Below, one piece after another: positions 16,589-25,923 of a stretch of DNA of 64,000 bases. The stretch lies in contig JBJKSJ010000038.1 of assembly GCA_046704085.1 (NCBI GenBank), positions 4,028 to 68,027 on the forward strand, written 5' to 3'. The notes under the pieces are model-generated. The model worked only from the letters and a program-made list of their open reading frames with translations, was not told the origin of the DNA and ran no database searches. Position numbers and translations under genes: made by a program. Numbering within the stretch: position 1 is the stretch's first letter; each line of letters begins with the position of its first letter. The stretch comes from DATBHW01 sp046704085 (GTDB lineage Bacteria; Chloroflexota; Ktedonobacteria; Ktedonobacterales; DATBGS01).

Positions 16589-17473
16589 ATGTCCGAGAAT
16601 CCTTCTACTTCACCGGATGAGTCAGCGCGTCCCGTGGAGTCGGACGCGGCGACGTTGGTTCGGTCCGCTGCTCCGGCCTTGCAACTGCGGGGTATCTCCA
16701 AGGCGTTTGGCGCGGTCCAGGCGCTCCAGGATGTTGATTTCGAGGTATCCTACGGTGAGGTCGTCGGTCTGGTTGGCGATAATGGCGCTGGAAAATCAAC
16801 CCTCATTAAGATCATCGCAGGCACCTACGCCGCCGATAAAGGCGAAATCTTCGTTGACGGCGCAAAAGTGTCGATCAGCACCCCCCAGGATGCCAACAAA
16901 GTTGGCATCGAAACCGTCTATCAAGACCTCGCGCTCTGCGATAACATGGATGTGGTCGATAACCTCTTTCTTGGGCGAGAAGAACGCCAGACCATCATCC
17001 CATTTCTGGTCCGACCATTGCGCGATCAAGATATGGAGCAGCGCACCCGCGAAGTTCTCAAGCAGCTTGATGTAAAGTTGCCATCGCTGCGCGTTCCCGT
17101 TGAGACGCTTTCTGGCGGGCAGCGGCAATCCATCGCTGTGGCGAAGACGATCCTGCGCCATGCCAAAGTGGTGCTGCTCGATGAGCCAACAGCGGCGCTA
17201 GGTGTTGCCCAGACCAAGCAGGTGCTTGAACTGATCCGTCGGCTGCGTTCGCAGGGTCTGGCAGTCGTCGTTATCTCTCACAACCTGGCAGACGTATTCG
17301 AGGTGGTTGATCGGGTCATCGTGATGCGGCTGGGACGGCGCATAGCAACCTTCGACATTCGCTCAACGACACAAGAGCAGGTGGTTGCAGCCATCACTGG
17401 CGCAGAGTTTGGCAAATTATTGGACCAAAATGAGAACGGAACCAGCGCTACAGTGGCGGAGGTAGAGCAATGA
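16589..17473 (+). CDS. Sugar ABC transporter ATP-binding protein (single cassette)
   Basis: A 294-residue single-cassette ATPase. Walker A is GDNGAGKSTL, the signature is LSGGQRQSIAVAK, Walker B is VVLLDEPTAALG, and the switch His is in VVVISHNL. Typical RbsA/XylG proteins carry two cassettes (about 500 residues). This one matches the shorter FrcA-like form, which would dimerise. It powers pentose import at the inner face of the membrane. The start at ATG 16589 has GGAG seven bases upstream; an in-frame ATG two codons earlier overlaps that site. Its stop overlaps the permease start (ATGA), indicating translational coupling. Confidence 0.9.
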   Translation: MSENPSTSPDESARPVESDAATLVRSAAPALQLRGISKAFGAVQALQDVDFEVSYGEVVGLVGDNGAGKSTLIKIIAGTYAADKGEIFVDGAKVSISTPQDANKVGIETVYQDLALCDNMDVVDNLFLGREERQTIIPFLVRPLRDQDMEQRTREVLKQLDVKLPSLRVPVETLSGGQRQSIAVAKTILRHAKVVLLDEPTAALGVAQTKQVLELIRRLRSQGLAVVVISHNLADVFEVVDRVIVMRLGRRIATFDIRSTTQEQVVAAITGAEFGKLLDQNENGTSATVAEVEQ

Positions 17474-18711
17474 GCAGCAAAATTGCACAGGAAAGCACAC
17501 CACCAGCAACCCAGCAAGCCGGCGCCCCGCCACCCTCCATTCAGGCCACCATCAGTAAATATCTACGTGGCAACCTGGGGCCACTGCCGGTCGTCTTGAC
17601 CCTGATTATTATTGGCGCGTTTTTCCAGATCGCCAGCCAGATCAAATACCAGGAAGGTCTCTTCCTCTCGGCGCGCAATCTCAACAACCTTGTGCTGCAA
17701 ATCGCCGTGCTTGGCACGCTCGGTCTGGGTTCAACGCTGGTTCTGCTGATTGGCGAGATCGATCTCTCCCTGGGAGTCGTCTCCTATCTAACCGGCGCTG
17801 TCACCGTGATCTTCTCCGTCTATCATGGCTGGGCAACGATCCCGGCGCTCCTGATCGGCCTGGTGGTGGGCGCGGCCATTGGGCTGGGCAATGGCTTCTT
17901 TGTGGCGATCTTGCGCGTCCCATCATTTATCGTCACGCTCGCCGGTCTGCTGGTCTATCAGGGCGTCGTCATCCACATCTTATACCCCCAGACCAGCGTC
18001 AACGTCTCAGACCCCAACATCAATAACCTGGCAACAAATTACCTGCCAGATTTTCTGGGTATCGGATTACCGCTGATTGCCGTCATCCTCTATGCTGTGG
18101 GCACCTTATACGCCCGCATCCAGCGACAACGACGGGGTCTAGCAGTGGGGCCTGCCTGGACAACCTGGCTGCGCATTGGCGTGGCGCTCGCGCTGGTCAT
18201 TGGCGCCATTACTCTGTTCGAGTCTTATCAGGGCGTGCCGCAGTCAGCGACGATCCTGGTGGGTTTGATCCTCCTCTTCTGGCTGATTTTGCGCTTCACC
18301 GCTTTTGGCCGCCACGTCTATGCAGTTGGTGGCAATGCCGAAGCGGCGCGGCGCGCTGGTATTAACGTCACTCGCACGCGTATCTTCATCTTCATGCTGG
18401 CCTCGACATTGGGAGCCGTTGGCGGCATTCTGGCAATCTCGCGGAGCGGTGTTGCCACAGCCCAGGTTGACCCAACCATCTTGCTGAATGCCATTGCTAT
18501 CGCCGTCATCGGCGGCGTCAGCCTGTTTGGTGGGCGTGGGTCCGTCTGGGGCATCGTGCTTGGCGCGCTGGTGATCGGCAGCATCGCCAATGGCATGTCC
18601 TTGCTCAACCAGAATCCAGATGTAGTGTACATAGTCGAGGGAATCGTATTGGTTATCGCTGTCACTGCTGACGCGCTGGTGCGCCGACGCCGATCTACAG
18701 GCTCACGCTAA
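17470..18711 (+). CDS. Sugar ABC transporter permease (XylH/RbsC family)
   Basis: A 413-residue membrane protein with about ten helices. GEIDLSLG is the hallmark of branched-chain/ribose-type permeases, and TAFGRHVYAVGGNAEAARRAGI is the cytoplasmic coupling loop that contacts the ATPase. VDPTILLNAIAIAVIGGVSLFGGRGSVWG is the conserved C-terminal region. It forms the channel for the sugar bound by the upstream lipoprotein. GGAGG precedes the start, which overlaps the ATPase stop by four bases. The length agrees with XylH. Confidence 0.92.
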   Translation: MSSKIAQESTPPATQQAGAPPPSIQATISKYLRGNLGPLPVVLTLIIIGAFFQIASQIKYQEGLFLSARNLNNLVLQIAVLGTLGLGSTLVLLIGEIDLSLGVVSYLTGAVTVIFSVYHGWATIPALLIGLVVGAAIGLGNGFFVAILRVPSFIVTLAGLLVYQGVVIHILYPQTSVNVSDPNINNLATNYLPDFLGIGLPLIAVILYAVGTLYARIQRQRRGLAVGPAWTTWLRIGVALALVIGAITLFESYQGVPQSATILVGLILLFWLILRFTAFGRHVYAVGGNAEAARRAGINVTRTRIFIFMLASTLGAVGGILAISRSGVATAQVDPTILLNAIAIAVIGGVSLFGGRGSVWGIVLGALVIGSIANGMSLLNQNPDVVYIVEGIVLVIAVTADALVRRRRSTGSR

Positions 18712-18900
18712 GGCAGGGATGCGCAACGCATAGGCACATTTTCGTTCGCAGGGCGAACACCCAGAGAGCCTTTCAGCTATCATCACGGCAGAACCAGGCT
18801 CCCCTCGTCTATTCGTTTGCTCTTCGAGCGCCTCCATGAGCCAGGATAGCTGGTAGTGTTACGAAGTCCATCCAGCACAGCACTACATCGGGGGAGGAGC

Positions 18901-20163
18901 ATGGCTCGTCTACTGAGTATTCCTGCCGTCCCAGGAAGTCTGCGCCAGATGAATCGCCTCACTATCCTGCAATTACTGCGCGCGGAAGGACCAATCTCGA
19001 AATCTGATCTTGCTAAACGTAGCGCGATCAGCCGACCAACCGTTTCCAAAGTCGTGGACGACCTGCATGCTGACGGACTTGCAGAGAACTTCGGCACGGC
19101 TACCCCCTCTTCTGTCGGCGGCAAACCCGCCACGCTCTATCGTTTTAACAGCGGCGCCGTGCGTGTCGGGGCTGTCCTCTTGACCATTGATGGGGTCTTT
19201 GCCGCCATCTGCGACGGCGAGGCGCGTATCCTCTGCAAAAGGGAACAACACTTTCACCTTGACCGTTCCCCTGCAACGGTCACAGCCATCGTCACCAGCC
19301 TTCTTTCCAGGCTGCTCTACGAACTCTCCCTCGCTTCGGATGACCTGCTGGGTATCGGGGTTGGCATTCCAGGGCTGACCGATAGCGCCAATGGCATCGT
19401 CTGTTTTGCGCCACATCTTCCCGGTTGGCACGATGTCCCCCTCCAGCAATGGCTCGCCGATGCCTTTGACGTGCCAGTCTGGCTCGACAACGATTGCCAT
19501 ATACAGGCGCTGGCCGAGCGTTATCGCGGGCAGGGCGCCGATTGTGATGCCTTGATGTGCGTCGAAACAGGCGTCGGGCTGGCCGCCGCGTTCCTCTTCA
19601 ATGGGCAGCTCTATCGCGGTCCAGGCAACACTGCCGGCGAAGTGGGCCATATGACCATCCAGGAGGATGGCCCGCCTTGCGAATGCGGCAATCGCGGATG
19701 CTGGGAATCGCTGGCCTCGACCACCTGGCTGGCGCAGAAAGCGACGCAGGCGCTGCAACAGGGACGGCAGAGTACCATTCCCTTGCTGGACGAAGCCGAG
19801 GCCCAGGCGGCGGCGGTCTATGCCGCCGCGCTGGCGGGCGATCCGCTGGCGCTCGAACTGGTCAGCGCCCAGGGGTATCATTTTGGCGTAGGTATTGCCA
19901 ATTTAGTCAATGCGTTCAACCCGCAGCGCATCATCTTGCATGGAGAAACTATTGCTGGAGGCTTGCCCTTTTTACAGGCCGTCCTCCAGACTGTACAGGA
20001 GCGCGCGCTGCTGCGCCCGCGTCAGATGGTCGAGATCGTCTTCTCCAATCTGGGCGATGATGTCGGGCTGATCGGCGGCGCCAGTCTGGTCATTGATACA
20101 CTCTTCAGCATGCCTGCAATGCCGGAACTCTCAGCAAGCACGCGCCTGTTGAGACGCTCGTGA
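18901..20163 (+). CDS. ROK-family transcriptional repressor (XylR-like)
   Basis: A 420-residue regulator. A winged helix-turn-helix at about 17-75 (ILQLLRAEGPISKSDLAKRSAISRPTVSKVVDDL) is followed by a ROK sugar-binding domain. The domain retains VETGVGLAAAFLFNGQLYRGPGNTAGEVGHM and the zinc cluster CECGNRGCWE. XylR-type ROK proteins repress pentose genes and release DNA on binding the sugar. Its place between the transporter and the isomerase/kinase genes supports that role. Start ATG 18901 follows GGGGGAGGAGC. A gap of 189 bp separates it from the permease and could hold its own promoter, but I see no convincing one. Confidence 0.9.
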   Translation: MARLLSIPAVPGSLRQMNRLTILQLLRAEGPISKSDLAKRSAISRPTVSKVVDDLHADGLAENFGTATPSSVGGKPATLYRFNSGAVRVGAVLLTIDGVFAAICDGEARILCKREQHFHLDRSPATVTAIVTSLLSRLLYELSLASDDLLGIGVGIPGLTDSANGIVCFAPHLPGWHDVPLQQWLADAFDVPVWLDNDCHIQALAERYRGQGADCDALMCVETGVGLAAAFLFNGQLYRGPGNTAGEVGHMTIQEDGPPCECGNRGCWESLASTTWLAQKATQALQQGRQSTIPLLDEAEAQAAAVYAAALAGDPLALELVSAQGYHFGVGIANLVNAFNPQRIILHGETIAGGLPFLQAVLQTVQERALLRPRQMVEIVFSNLGDDVGLIGGASLVIDTLFSMPAMPELSASTRLLRRS

Positions 20164-20176
20164 AAGGAAGCTCCCC

Positions 20177-21241
20177 TTGGCAGAGACACAGCGAGTCAAA
20201 AACAGCGTCGGCATCTGGGCCTTTGGCCCCAACGCCACGCGCTTTGTACCCGGCGGCTACCACCCCGAAGTCGTCAATGAAGATATGGTCACGCGCACGC
20301 GCCGGGTGGTCAATGGGCTGGCTGATCTGGTTGATGGGCTGGAATATCACTATCCCGGCGAGATCAACGAGGACACGCTAGATGCCATCCGCGCAGCGCT
20401 CGGCCCGATAGATATTTACTGCCTGGCCGCCGGGCTGCATCCCGATCCCTATTATGCCCAGGGCACGTTTGTCAACCCAGATGCCAAAAAACGCCGCCAG
20501 GGCATCGACACTCTCAAGCGCGGCGTTGATCTGGCCGCCGCCATTGGCGCGCACTTCATCATCTGGCCTGGCGCGGAAGGCTATAACTATAACTTCCACC
20601 GCGACTACGCCCAGACCTGGGACTGGTTCATCGCTGGCGTGGGCGAAGTGGTGGCGCACGCGGCCAGCAAGGGTGTGACCGTCTTCCTGGAACATAAAAA
20701 CTCCGAGCCAGCCATGAACATCCTCATGCGCAACATCGGCATGTGCCTCTACACCATTGACCGCGTTCGGCGGCTGGGCGTCGATGTCTCGCGGCTCCAG
20801 GTCAACATGGACTGGCAGCACCTCATTATGAACGGTGAGAACCTGCCCGAATACGCTGCGCTGCTAGCATCCGAGGGCCGCCTGGGCCACCAGCACGCCA
20901 ACTCCGGCTGGGGCACGTTCGACGACGACAACATGACTGGCGCGTCCTTCTTCCTGCAAACGCTTGATCTGGCGCTGGTTCTTCAAGACGTTGGCTATGG
21001 GAAGAACGGCGAGCGCGTCGGCTTCGATCTCTACCCCTATACTGAGGATCAGGTCGCTGCCGTGCGGCGCAGCGTCTTGCAGTGGGAGTTTATTGACGAC
21101 CTGGCCGGCAAGGTAGACCGCAGCGCGCTGGCCGCCGCCAAAAGCCGCTCCGATGCAGTGGATGCCTATCGCATCATCTTCGAAACGCTGGGCCTGGATG
21201 CTGCCTACACGGCGCGCATCATCGAACGCCATAAACACTAA
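20177..21241 (+). CDS. Xylose-isomerase-like TIM-barrel protein
   Basis: A 354-residue TIM-barrel sugar isomerase-like protein starting at TTG 20177, seven bases after AAAGGAAG. VTVFLEHKNSEPAMN carries a metal-ligand Glu, VNMDWQHLIMNGEN a second ligand region, and GRLGHQHANSGWGTFDDDNMTGASF the His and Asp cluster typical of xylose isomerase-type barrels. It is shorter than classic XylA (about 390) and many outer residues differ, so it may isomerise another aldose. Position between a ROK regulator and xylulokinase makes xylose to xylulose the best guess. It probably forms one transcript with the flanking genes (13- and 20-bp gaps). Confidence 0.82.
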   Translation: MAETQRVKNSVGIWAFGPNATRFVPGGYHPEVVNEDMVTRTRRVVNGLADLVDGLEYHYPGEINEDTLDAIRAALGPIDIYCLAAGLHPDPYYAQGTFVNPDAKKRRQGIDTLKRGVDLAAAIGAHFIIWPGAEGYNYNFHRDYAQTWDWFIAGVGEVVAHAASKGVTVFLEHKNSEPAMNILMRNIGMCLYTIDRVRRLGVDVSRLQVNMDWQHLIMNGENLPEYAALLASEGRLGHQHANSGWGTFDDDNMTGASFFLQTLDLALVLQDVGYGKNGERVGFDLYPYTEDQVAAVRRSVLQWEFIDDLAGKVDRSALAAAKSRSDAVDAYRIIFETLGLDAAYTARIIERHKH

Positions 21242-21261
21242 CCGTGTAAGGAGGCGCCTGC

Positions 21262-22824
21262 ATGGAAACCTTGCTTGGCCTGGATATTGGCACCACTGGC
21301 GCGAAGGCCGCGCTCTTCGCGGCTGACGATGGCCGCACGCTCGCCAGCGCCTTTGTGGACTATCCCCTGCATCATCCGGCGCTGGGCTGGGCCGAGCAAG
21401 ACCCTGAAGACTGGTGGCGTGCCACCTGCTTCGCCATCCAGACCTGCCTGAACCACGCAAAGATACTGGGCATTGCGCCGGAGGACGTGCGCGCGCTGGG
21501 CCTGTCCGGGCAGATGCACGGTCTGGTCCTGCTGGATGCACACGATCAAGTGCTGCGCCCCTGCATCATCTGGGCTGACCAGCGCAGCGCCGCCGAATGC
21601 GACTGGATCACCCGGACCGTTGGCGCTGAGCGATTGATCGACCTGACCAGCAATCCCGCGCTCACTGGCTTCACCGCGCCCAAGGCCATCTGGGTGCGCA
21701 ATCACGAGCCAGACACCTTTGCGCGCGCCGCTCATCTGCTCTTGCCGAAAGATTATATTCGCTATCGCCTGACGGGCCTGATGGCGATGGAGATCACCGA
21801 CTCGGCGGGCACGCTCTTTCTAGATGTCCGCCAGGGCGCGTGGTCGGCGGAACTGCTCCAGGCCATCGGCCTGAATCCAGCCTTGCTGCCACCTGTGCGT
21901 CGCTCCAACGATGTCTGCGGCGAGATTACCCCAGCAGTCGCCGCGCTCACCGGCCTGCGCGCCGGGACGCCGGTTGCGGGCGGCGGCGCTGATAACGCTT
22001 GCGGCGCGGTGGGCAGCGGCGTCGTCAGGCCGGGGCTGGTGCTGCTCTCCCTGGGCACCAGCGGCGTCGTGCTGGCCCACGCCGCTGAGCCGCGCGTTGA
22101 CCGCAGCGGCCCGATCCCCCGCGCGCATACGTTCAATCACTCTGTTCCCAATACGTGGTATCTTATGGCTGTGACGCAGGCAGCGGGCCTCTCGTTGCGC
22201 TGGGTGCGCGATCACCTGGGGCTGCCAGAAATGGCGCTGGAACACTGGGGCGGCGCCGACGCTTATGATCTGCTAGCAAACGAGGCGGCGGGCGCGCCTG
22301 CCGGGTCGGAGGGTCTCCTCTTCCTGCCCTATCTTCAGGGCGAGCGCGCCCCACATCTGGACCCTCTGGCGCGCGGCGGCTGGATTGGCCTGACTGCCCG
22401 CCATGATCGCCGTTCGGTGATTCGTGCCGTTCTGGAGGGTGTCGCCTATAGCCTGCGAGATTGCTTCGCCATCATCCGCGAGCAAGGCTTGCCCATCGAA
22501 GAGGTGCGCATTACCGGCGGCGGCGCGCGCAGCCCGCTCTGGCGGCAGATTCTGGCGGATGTGCTGGAAAGCGATCTGGTCACGACCCAGGCGCAGGAGG
22601 GGCCGTCATTTGGCGCGGCGCTGCTGGCAGGCGTGGCGGCTGGCCTCTATCCATCAGTTGAGGCGGCCTGCGACGCTGCCGTGCGCGTGGGCGCGCGGGC
22701 CACGCCCGATGCGGCCAACGCGCAAACCTATCGGCAGTACTATCCTATCTATCAAGAACTGTATCCGGCGCTCAAAGCCTCCTTCGCGCGGCTGGGCGCG
22801 ATCAGCGGAGGCGTCAATGGCTGA
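21262..22824 (+). CDS. xylB: Xylulokinase
   Basis: A 520-residue FGGY-family kinase. LLGLDIGTTGAKAALF starts the actin-like ATPase fold, ALGLSGQMHGLVLLD is the xylulokinase substrate signature, and IIWADQRSAAE and GFTAPKAIWVRNHEPDTF fit xylulokinases in particular. GGGADNACGAVGSGV and ITGGGARSPLWRQILADVL are the nucleotide-site motifs. It converts D-xylulose to xylulose 5-phosphate, feeding the pentose phosphate pathway. The ribosome site AAGGAGG is ideal. It follows the isomerase by 20 bp, and its last eight bases overlap the thioesterase start. Confidence 0.93.
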   Translation: METLLGLDIGTTGAKAALFAADDGRTLASAFVDYPLHHPALGWAEQDPEDWWRATCFAIQTCLNHAKILGIAPEDVRALGLSGQMHGLVLLDAHDQVLRPCIIWADQRSAAECDWITRTVGAERLIDLTSNPALTGFTAPKAIWVRNHEPDTFARAAHLLLPKDYIRYRLTGLMAMEITDSAGTLFLDVRQGAWSAELLQAIGLNPALLPPVRRSNDVCGEITPAVAALTGLRAGTPVAGGGADNACGAVGSGVVRPGLVLLSLGTSGVVLAHAAEPRVDRSGPIPRAHTFNHSVPNTWYLMAVTQAAGLSLRWVRDHLGLPEMALEHWGGADAYDLLANEAAGAPAGSEGLLFLPYLQGERAPHLDPLARGGWIGLTARHDRRSVIRAVLEGVAYSLRDCFAIIREQGLPIEEVRITGGGARSPLWRQILADVLESDLVTTQAQEGPSFGAALLAGVAAGLYPSVEAACDAAVRVGARATPDAANAQTYRQYYPIYQELYPALKASFARLGAISGGVNG

Positions 22825-23614
22825 TTTTGAGCAAGACACCCGTATCATCGTAACTGAACAAGGCTTGCAAACAACGCTCTCTCCCGATTGGCAGGTGACA
22901 GGACCACAGGGCGGCTATGTCGCCGCGATTGCGCTGCGCGCAATGGCCGGGCTGGTGCAACCCGGCTTCGTGCCAGTTGCCCTGACGGCGCAGTATCTGG
23001 TTGCCGCCAGCGCCGGACCCGCCGAAGTAAGCGCGACCTTGCTCCGACAGGGTCGCAGTGCCGCTTTCACCACCGCAACGGTCCGCCAGGGCGAGCGCAT
23101 CGATCTCGGCGCAAGCGCCTCCTTCTTCCATCCGGTTGATGGACCAACACGCCTGGCGCTCACGCCGCCGACCATCCCCCCACTGGAGGCGTGTGTCCCG
23201 ATGATGGCGCCCGCGCCGCCAGGCCAGCGTTTTTCATTCCACCAGAACCTGGACCTTCGCATGCCGGAATCCTTGATGGACCCGCAAAACGACTCGGACG
23301 ATTTTATCTTCTGGGCGCGCTATCGAGCGCAAACCTGGAGCGATGATTTTCTGGTGCAGGCCGCCTCGCTGATTCCCTTGCTGGATATGGCCGTCTTTCC
23401 CGCCGCTTTTCGCGCCATCCCGGCGTTTCCCGGCGCCGTCAGCCTGGACCTCACTGTTCACTGGCACAACCATCCGCCATCCCAGGAGTGGATGATCTTG
23501 CGCGGGCGCTGCCAGCATGCCGCCGCTGGCATGCTCAACGGCTGGGCTGAAGCCTGGACACCAGAGGGCACGCTCCTGGCAACGGCGGCACAGCAGGCGG
23601 TGATACGGAGGTAA
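22817..23614 (+). CDS. TesB-type (double hotdog) acyl-CoA thioesterase-family protein
   Basis: A 265-residue protein resembling acyl-CoA thioesterase II-like double hotdog proteins. It begins with WQVTGPQGGYVAAIALRAMAG (the usual HxGGYxxA region) and continues with PVALTAQYLVAASAGPAEVSATLLRQGRSAAFTTATV, followed by a second half with LDLTVHWHN and GWAEAWTPEGTLLATAAQQAVIR. Such proteins hydrolyse acyl-CoA, but the typical catalytic Asp-Gln-Thr set cannot be confirmed by eye. Start ATG 22817 lies inside the xylB end (ATGGCTGA overlap) with GGAGG upstream, so translation is coupled to xylulokinase. A thioesterase in a pentose operon is unexpected. Confidence 0.82.
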   Translation: MADFEQDTRIIVTEQGLQTTLSPDWQVTGPQGGYVAAIALRAMAGLVQPGFVPVALTAQYLVAASAGPAEVSATLLRQGRSAAFTTATVRQGERIDLGASASFFHPVDGPTRLALTPPTIPPLEACVPMMAPAPPGQRFSFHQNLDLRMPESLMDPQNDSDDFIFWARYRAQTWSDDFLVQAASLIPLLDMAVFPAAFRAIPAFPGAVSLDLTVHWHNHPPSQEWMILRGRCQHAAAGMLNGWAEAWTPEGTLLATAAQQAVIRR

Positions 23615-23649
23615 AACAGGGGCAGGGAGAAATGCTCAGGCAGGCCCGA

Positions 23650-23709
23650 CAAGTGTAGGTGTAGGTGGTGTTGGTAGAAACCATTTTTCACCATCTACAC
23701 CTACACTTG
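23650..23709. terminator. Long-arm bidirectional hairpin after the pentose operon
   Basis: Arms 23650-23670 and 23689-23709 pair at 20 of 21 positions around an 18-nt loop. It lies between the thioesterase stop and the convergent VWA gene stop. Confidence 0.8.
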
Positions 23710-23727
23710 CTGATGTGTCCTTACCTC

Positions 23728-25488
23728 TCAATCGGTGAACTCGATGCGATAGTTCCCGGCGCGCTTGTTCATGCCATCTTTCAGTTCCGCAGGTGTCTTG
23801 TTCTTGCCTTTCGCGTGATAATAGGGCACGCGAATGCGCGACGCGCCTGCCTCCATGCGCTCCTTGCGGATATAGAGCCTCGCCCGCACCTTTCTGCCTT
23901 TTTTGGTAATCTTGGCGGTTTCAGGAATCGGCTTGGCCGGGCCATCGAAGCGGAACTTCTTCCAGGGCGGATGCGCGCCGATCAGGATGCCATCCTGCGT
24001 AATCCGCAGCCGCATGCGCGACCCGCGCACGTCTTGGCCGAGTTCTACCTCGGCTTTCTGGTCGGCGGCATTGCGCACAATGAGAATGCCCTCCAGCTTG
24101 CCGCCCATGTAACGGAAGTAGGCGTAGCGGAGTACGATCACAGCTATCACGATCAGGAACAAATCGACAAGCAGGCCAATCCAGTAGGACCACTCGATCT
24201 CCACCGTGATAGGCACATTCAGCGACTGACTATTTTTCTCAATGTCACATGCCGTAATCTGAACCGTGTACGTTCCCGGCAAGACATAGCGCGCATTCCA
24301 GGAAAACTGATAGCTCGTTCCCCCGGTTGGAACAACTGGGATGGGCTTGTTATTAATCTTCACTGACACCGAATGGATCGGCAGGTTATCCCCCAGCACA
24401 TCCAGGGTCATATCAGTCATTCCTGCCACCTTCGCGCCAGCTTGCAGCGAAAAATGCAAGCTGAAGTTCGTGGGGTTCACTACAAAGACACCTGGGCCAT
24501 TCTTGTCGGTGTAGTCAATAGGGTCAGGCGGGTCTTTATATGACGTATTCTGATACGTCACCTGCACCTGAACATGGTGTGTGCCAACAGAGAACGGGGT
24601 ACTCGGTTGCACCGTCAGCCGATACAGATCGCGGAGTTGGGAAAGGATATTCTGGTAGGACGCTTTCAGCGTGCTTGTATCAGGATTGGCGAAAGAAGCG
24701 CCGCCCGTCGCGCGCGAAATCTCCTGGAGGGTACTCTGGTCCGCATCCGTGCCCAATCCAATCGTATAGACTGGTATATGCACAGCCTGCGCCAGAGCGA
24801 GTGCTTGAGCCAGGCTATGTGCCCTGCTGCCATCATCGTGCTGATCGGTTTGCAGCACAATCAGCTTGCGACCTGACAGGGGAGCCATATCCTCGGCAGC
24901 CTGATAGAGCGCGTCAAAGATGGGCGCTTGCGTCCCAGGAGCGCCAGCCTGCAAAGGATTGACAACGGCATCCAGTTTAGCATGATCGGTGGTAAAGTTC
25001 ACCAGGCGATGGACACCGGCTGGACCCGTCCCGGCAATATCATAGAATGCCACCTGATCTTGCGGATTGAGGCTGTCGACAAAGCCTTTAGTAATGGCGT
25101 CCTTGGCAGCTGGCAGCTTGTCATCATAGCTCATCGTGAAACTGGTATCCAACAAGACCGCCGCCGTAATCGGCTCGCTGACATCCGTCACTTCCGTCAA
25201 ATCCTGGAGCGTAGCCTGTTGAGTATCTACGGTCACAGATACCTGGCTATTTGTCAGCCCCGTTACCGGATGACCATCCGCATCAATGACACTCATATAA
25301 GCGGTAAGTTGATTATAGCCATTGGGGATAAGCTGCTGAAGATGGACATTGAGCTGCCCGGTATCACGCGGCGCAAGTGGCGCCCGCGCAGAACTAGCGC
25401 TTGCCAGACCAGGCGCGCCGGAGAGCAGCGCCAACACCAGCATACAAAGGAGCAAGGCGGCACGTTTCGCCACCGCACTGAATCTCAT
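23728..25488 (-). CDS. Secreted/membrane VWA-domain protein
   Basis: A 586-residue protein. A signal peptide (residues 1-33, ending ALASASS-like) leads to a von Willebrand A domain at about 85-285, with a MIDAS-like DTSFTMS and the later metal residues in GTQAPIFDALYQA and VLQTDQHDDGS. Beta-rich domains follow (about 290-440), then one membrane helix (about 447-467) and a basic cytosolic tail. The metal motif is DxSxT rather than DxSxS. VWA proteins mediate adhesion or protein binding. Start ATG 25488 follows GGAGGGGA. A strong promoter lies about 155-185 bp upstream. It is probably monocistronic. Confidence 0.87.
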   Translation of the reverse strand: MRFSAVAKRAALLLCMLVLALLSGAPGLASASSARAPLAPRDTGQLNVHLQQLIPNGYNQLTAYMSVIDADGHPVTGLTNSQVSVTVDTQQATLQDLTEVTDVSEPITAAVLLDTSFTMSYDDKLPAAKDAITKGFVDSLNPQDQVAFYDIAGTGPAGVHRLVNFTTDHAKLDAVVNPLQAGAPGTQAPIFDALYQAAEDMAPLSGRKLIVLQTDQHDDGSRAHSLAQALALAQAVHIPVYTIGLGTDADQSTLQEISRATGGASFANPDTSTLKASYQNILSQLRDLYRLTVQPSTPFSVGTHHVQVQVTYQNTSYKDPPDPIDYTDKNGPGVFVVNPTNFSLHFSLQAGAKVAGMTDMTLDVLGDNLPIHSVSVKINNKPIPVVPTGGTSYQFSWNARYVLPGTYTVQITACDIEKNSQSLNVPITVEIEWSYWIGLLVDLFLIVIAVIVLRYAYFRYMGGKLEGILIVRNAADQKAEVELGQDVRGSRMRLRITQDGILIGAHPPWKKFRFDGPAKPIPETAKITKKGRKVRARLYIRKERMEAGASRIRVPYYHAKGKNKTPAELKDGMNKRAGNYRIEFTD

Positions 25489-25642
25489 CTTCCCCTCCAA
25501 TCTGCGACGCGATCACGACCCACTGCGCGCTCATCGGATGCCCTTCTTTCTGGGCGAAATTGGGACAAGCGCAGGCAGATTCAAGCGCCCACGCCAGCAA
25601 GCCAACGTAGACGGGCGACACATCGCGGCTGAATTCTGGCGT

Positions 25643-25671
25643 ATTATAACCGTTCAGCCTCTGCATGGCAA
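25643..25671 (-). promoter_or_regulatory. Strong promoter for the VWA protein
   Basis: On the minus strand, TTGCCA (25671-25666), 17 bp, TATAAT (25648-25643), matching the sigma70 consensus in 10 of 12 positions. The leader to ATG 25488 is about 150 nt. Confidence 0.75.
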
Positions 25672-25923
25672 TAAGAAGAGGAGAATATAGGCCAAACGGG
25701 CGATAGCCTACCGGCCTGGCAGCATGACGCCACCCGGCGCATCAAGCGTGTGCCACCGCCATCCCTGGCGGCGAATAACTCGCCAGCACGCAGGCTGGCG
25801 CTACGCGCAAAATGCCCCGTAATTAACCCACGCGGAAATGAGCCGTCCCACTCCTCACAACGGCTGCTTTCGTCATGAACAGCGACCAGGCCATCCCTAC
25901 CGCCTGCGCCGAGCGGAGGGGGC
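25672..25923. other. Gene-less gap with two small hairpins
   Basis: No gene seen. Two hairpins, CCGCCA/TGGCGG (25756-25761 with 25766-25771) and CGCCAGC/GCTGGCG (25781-25787 with 25794-25800), lie downstream of the sensor kinase stop. They may form its terminator on the minus strand, without a T-tract. Confidence 0.4.

Noticed and set aside
18740..18765. GTTCGC-AGG-GCGAAC hairpin after the permease as operon terminator
   Set aside because: The stem is only six base pairs and no T-run follows, so it was not annotated.
18973..19881. 302-codon minus-strand frame opposite the ROK repressor
   Set aside because: The plus strand encodes a clear helix-turn-helix and ROK domain; the antisense frame has no domain and no start signal.
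25751..25800. Paired small hairpins taken as a possible CRISPR-like or integron-like repeat
   Set aside because: The two stems differ in sequence and there is no regular spacing or further copy; a terminator is simpler.
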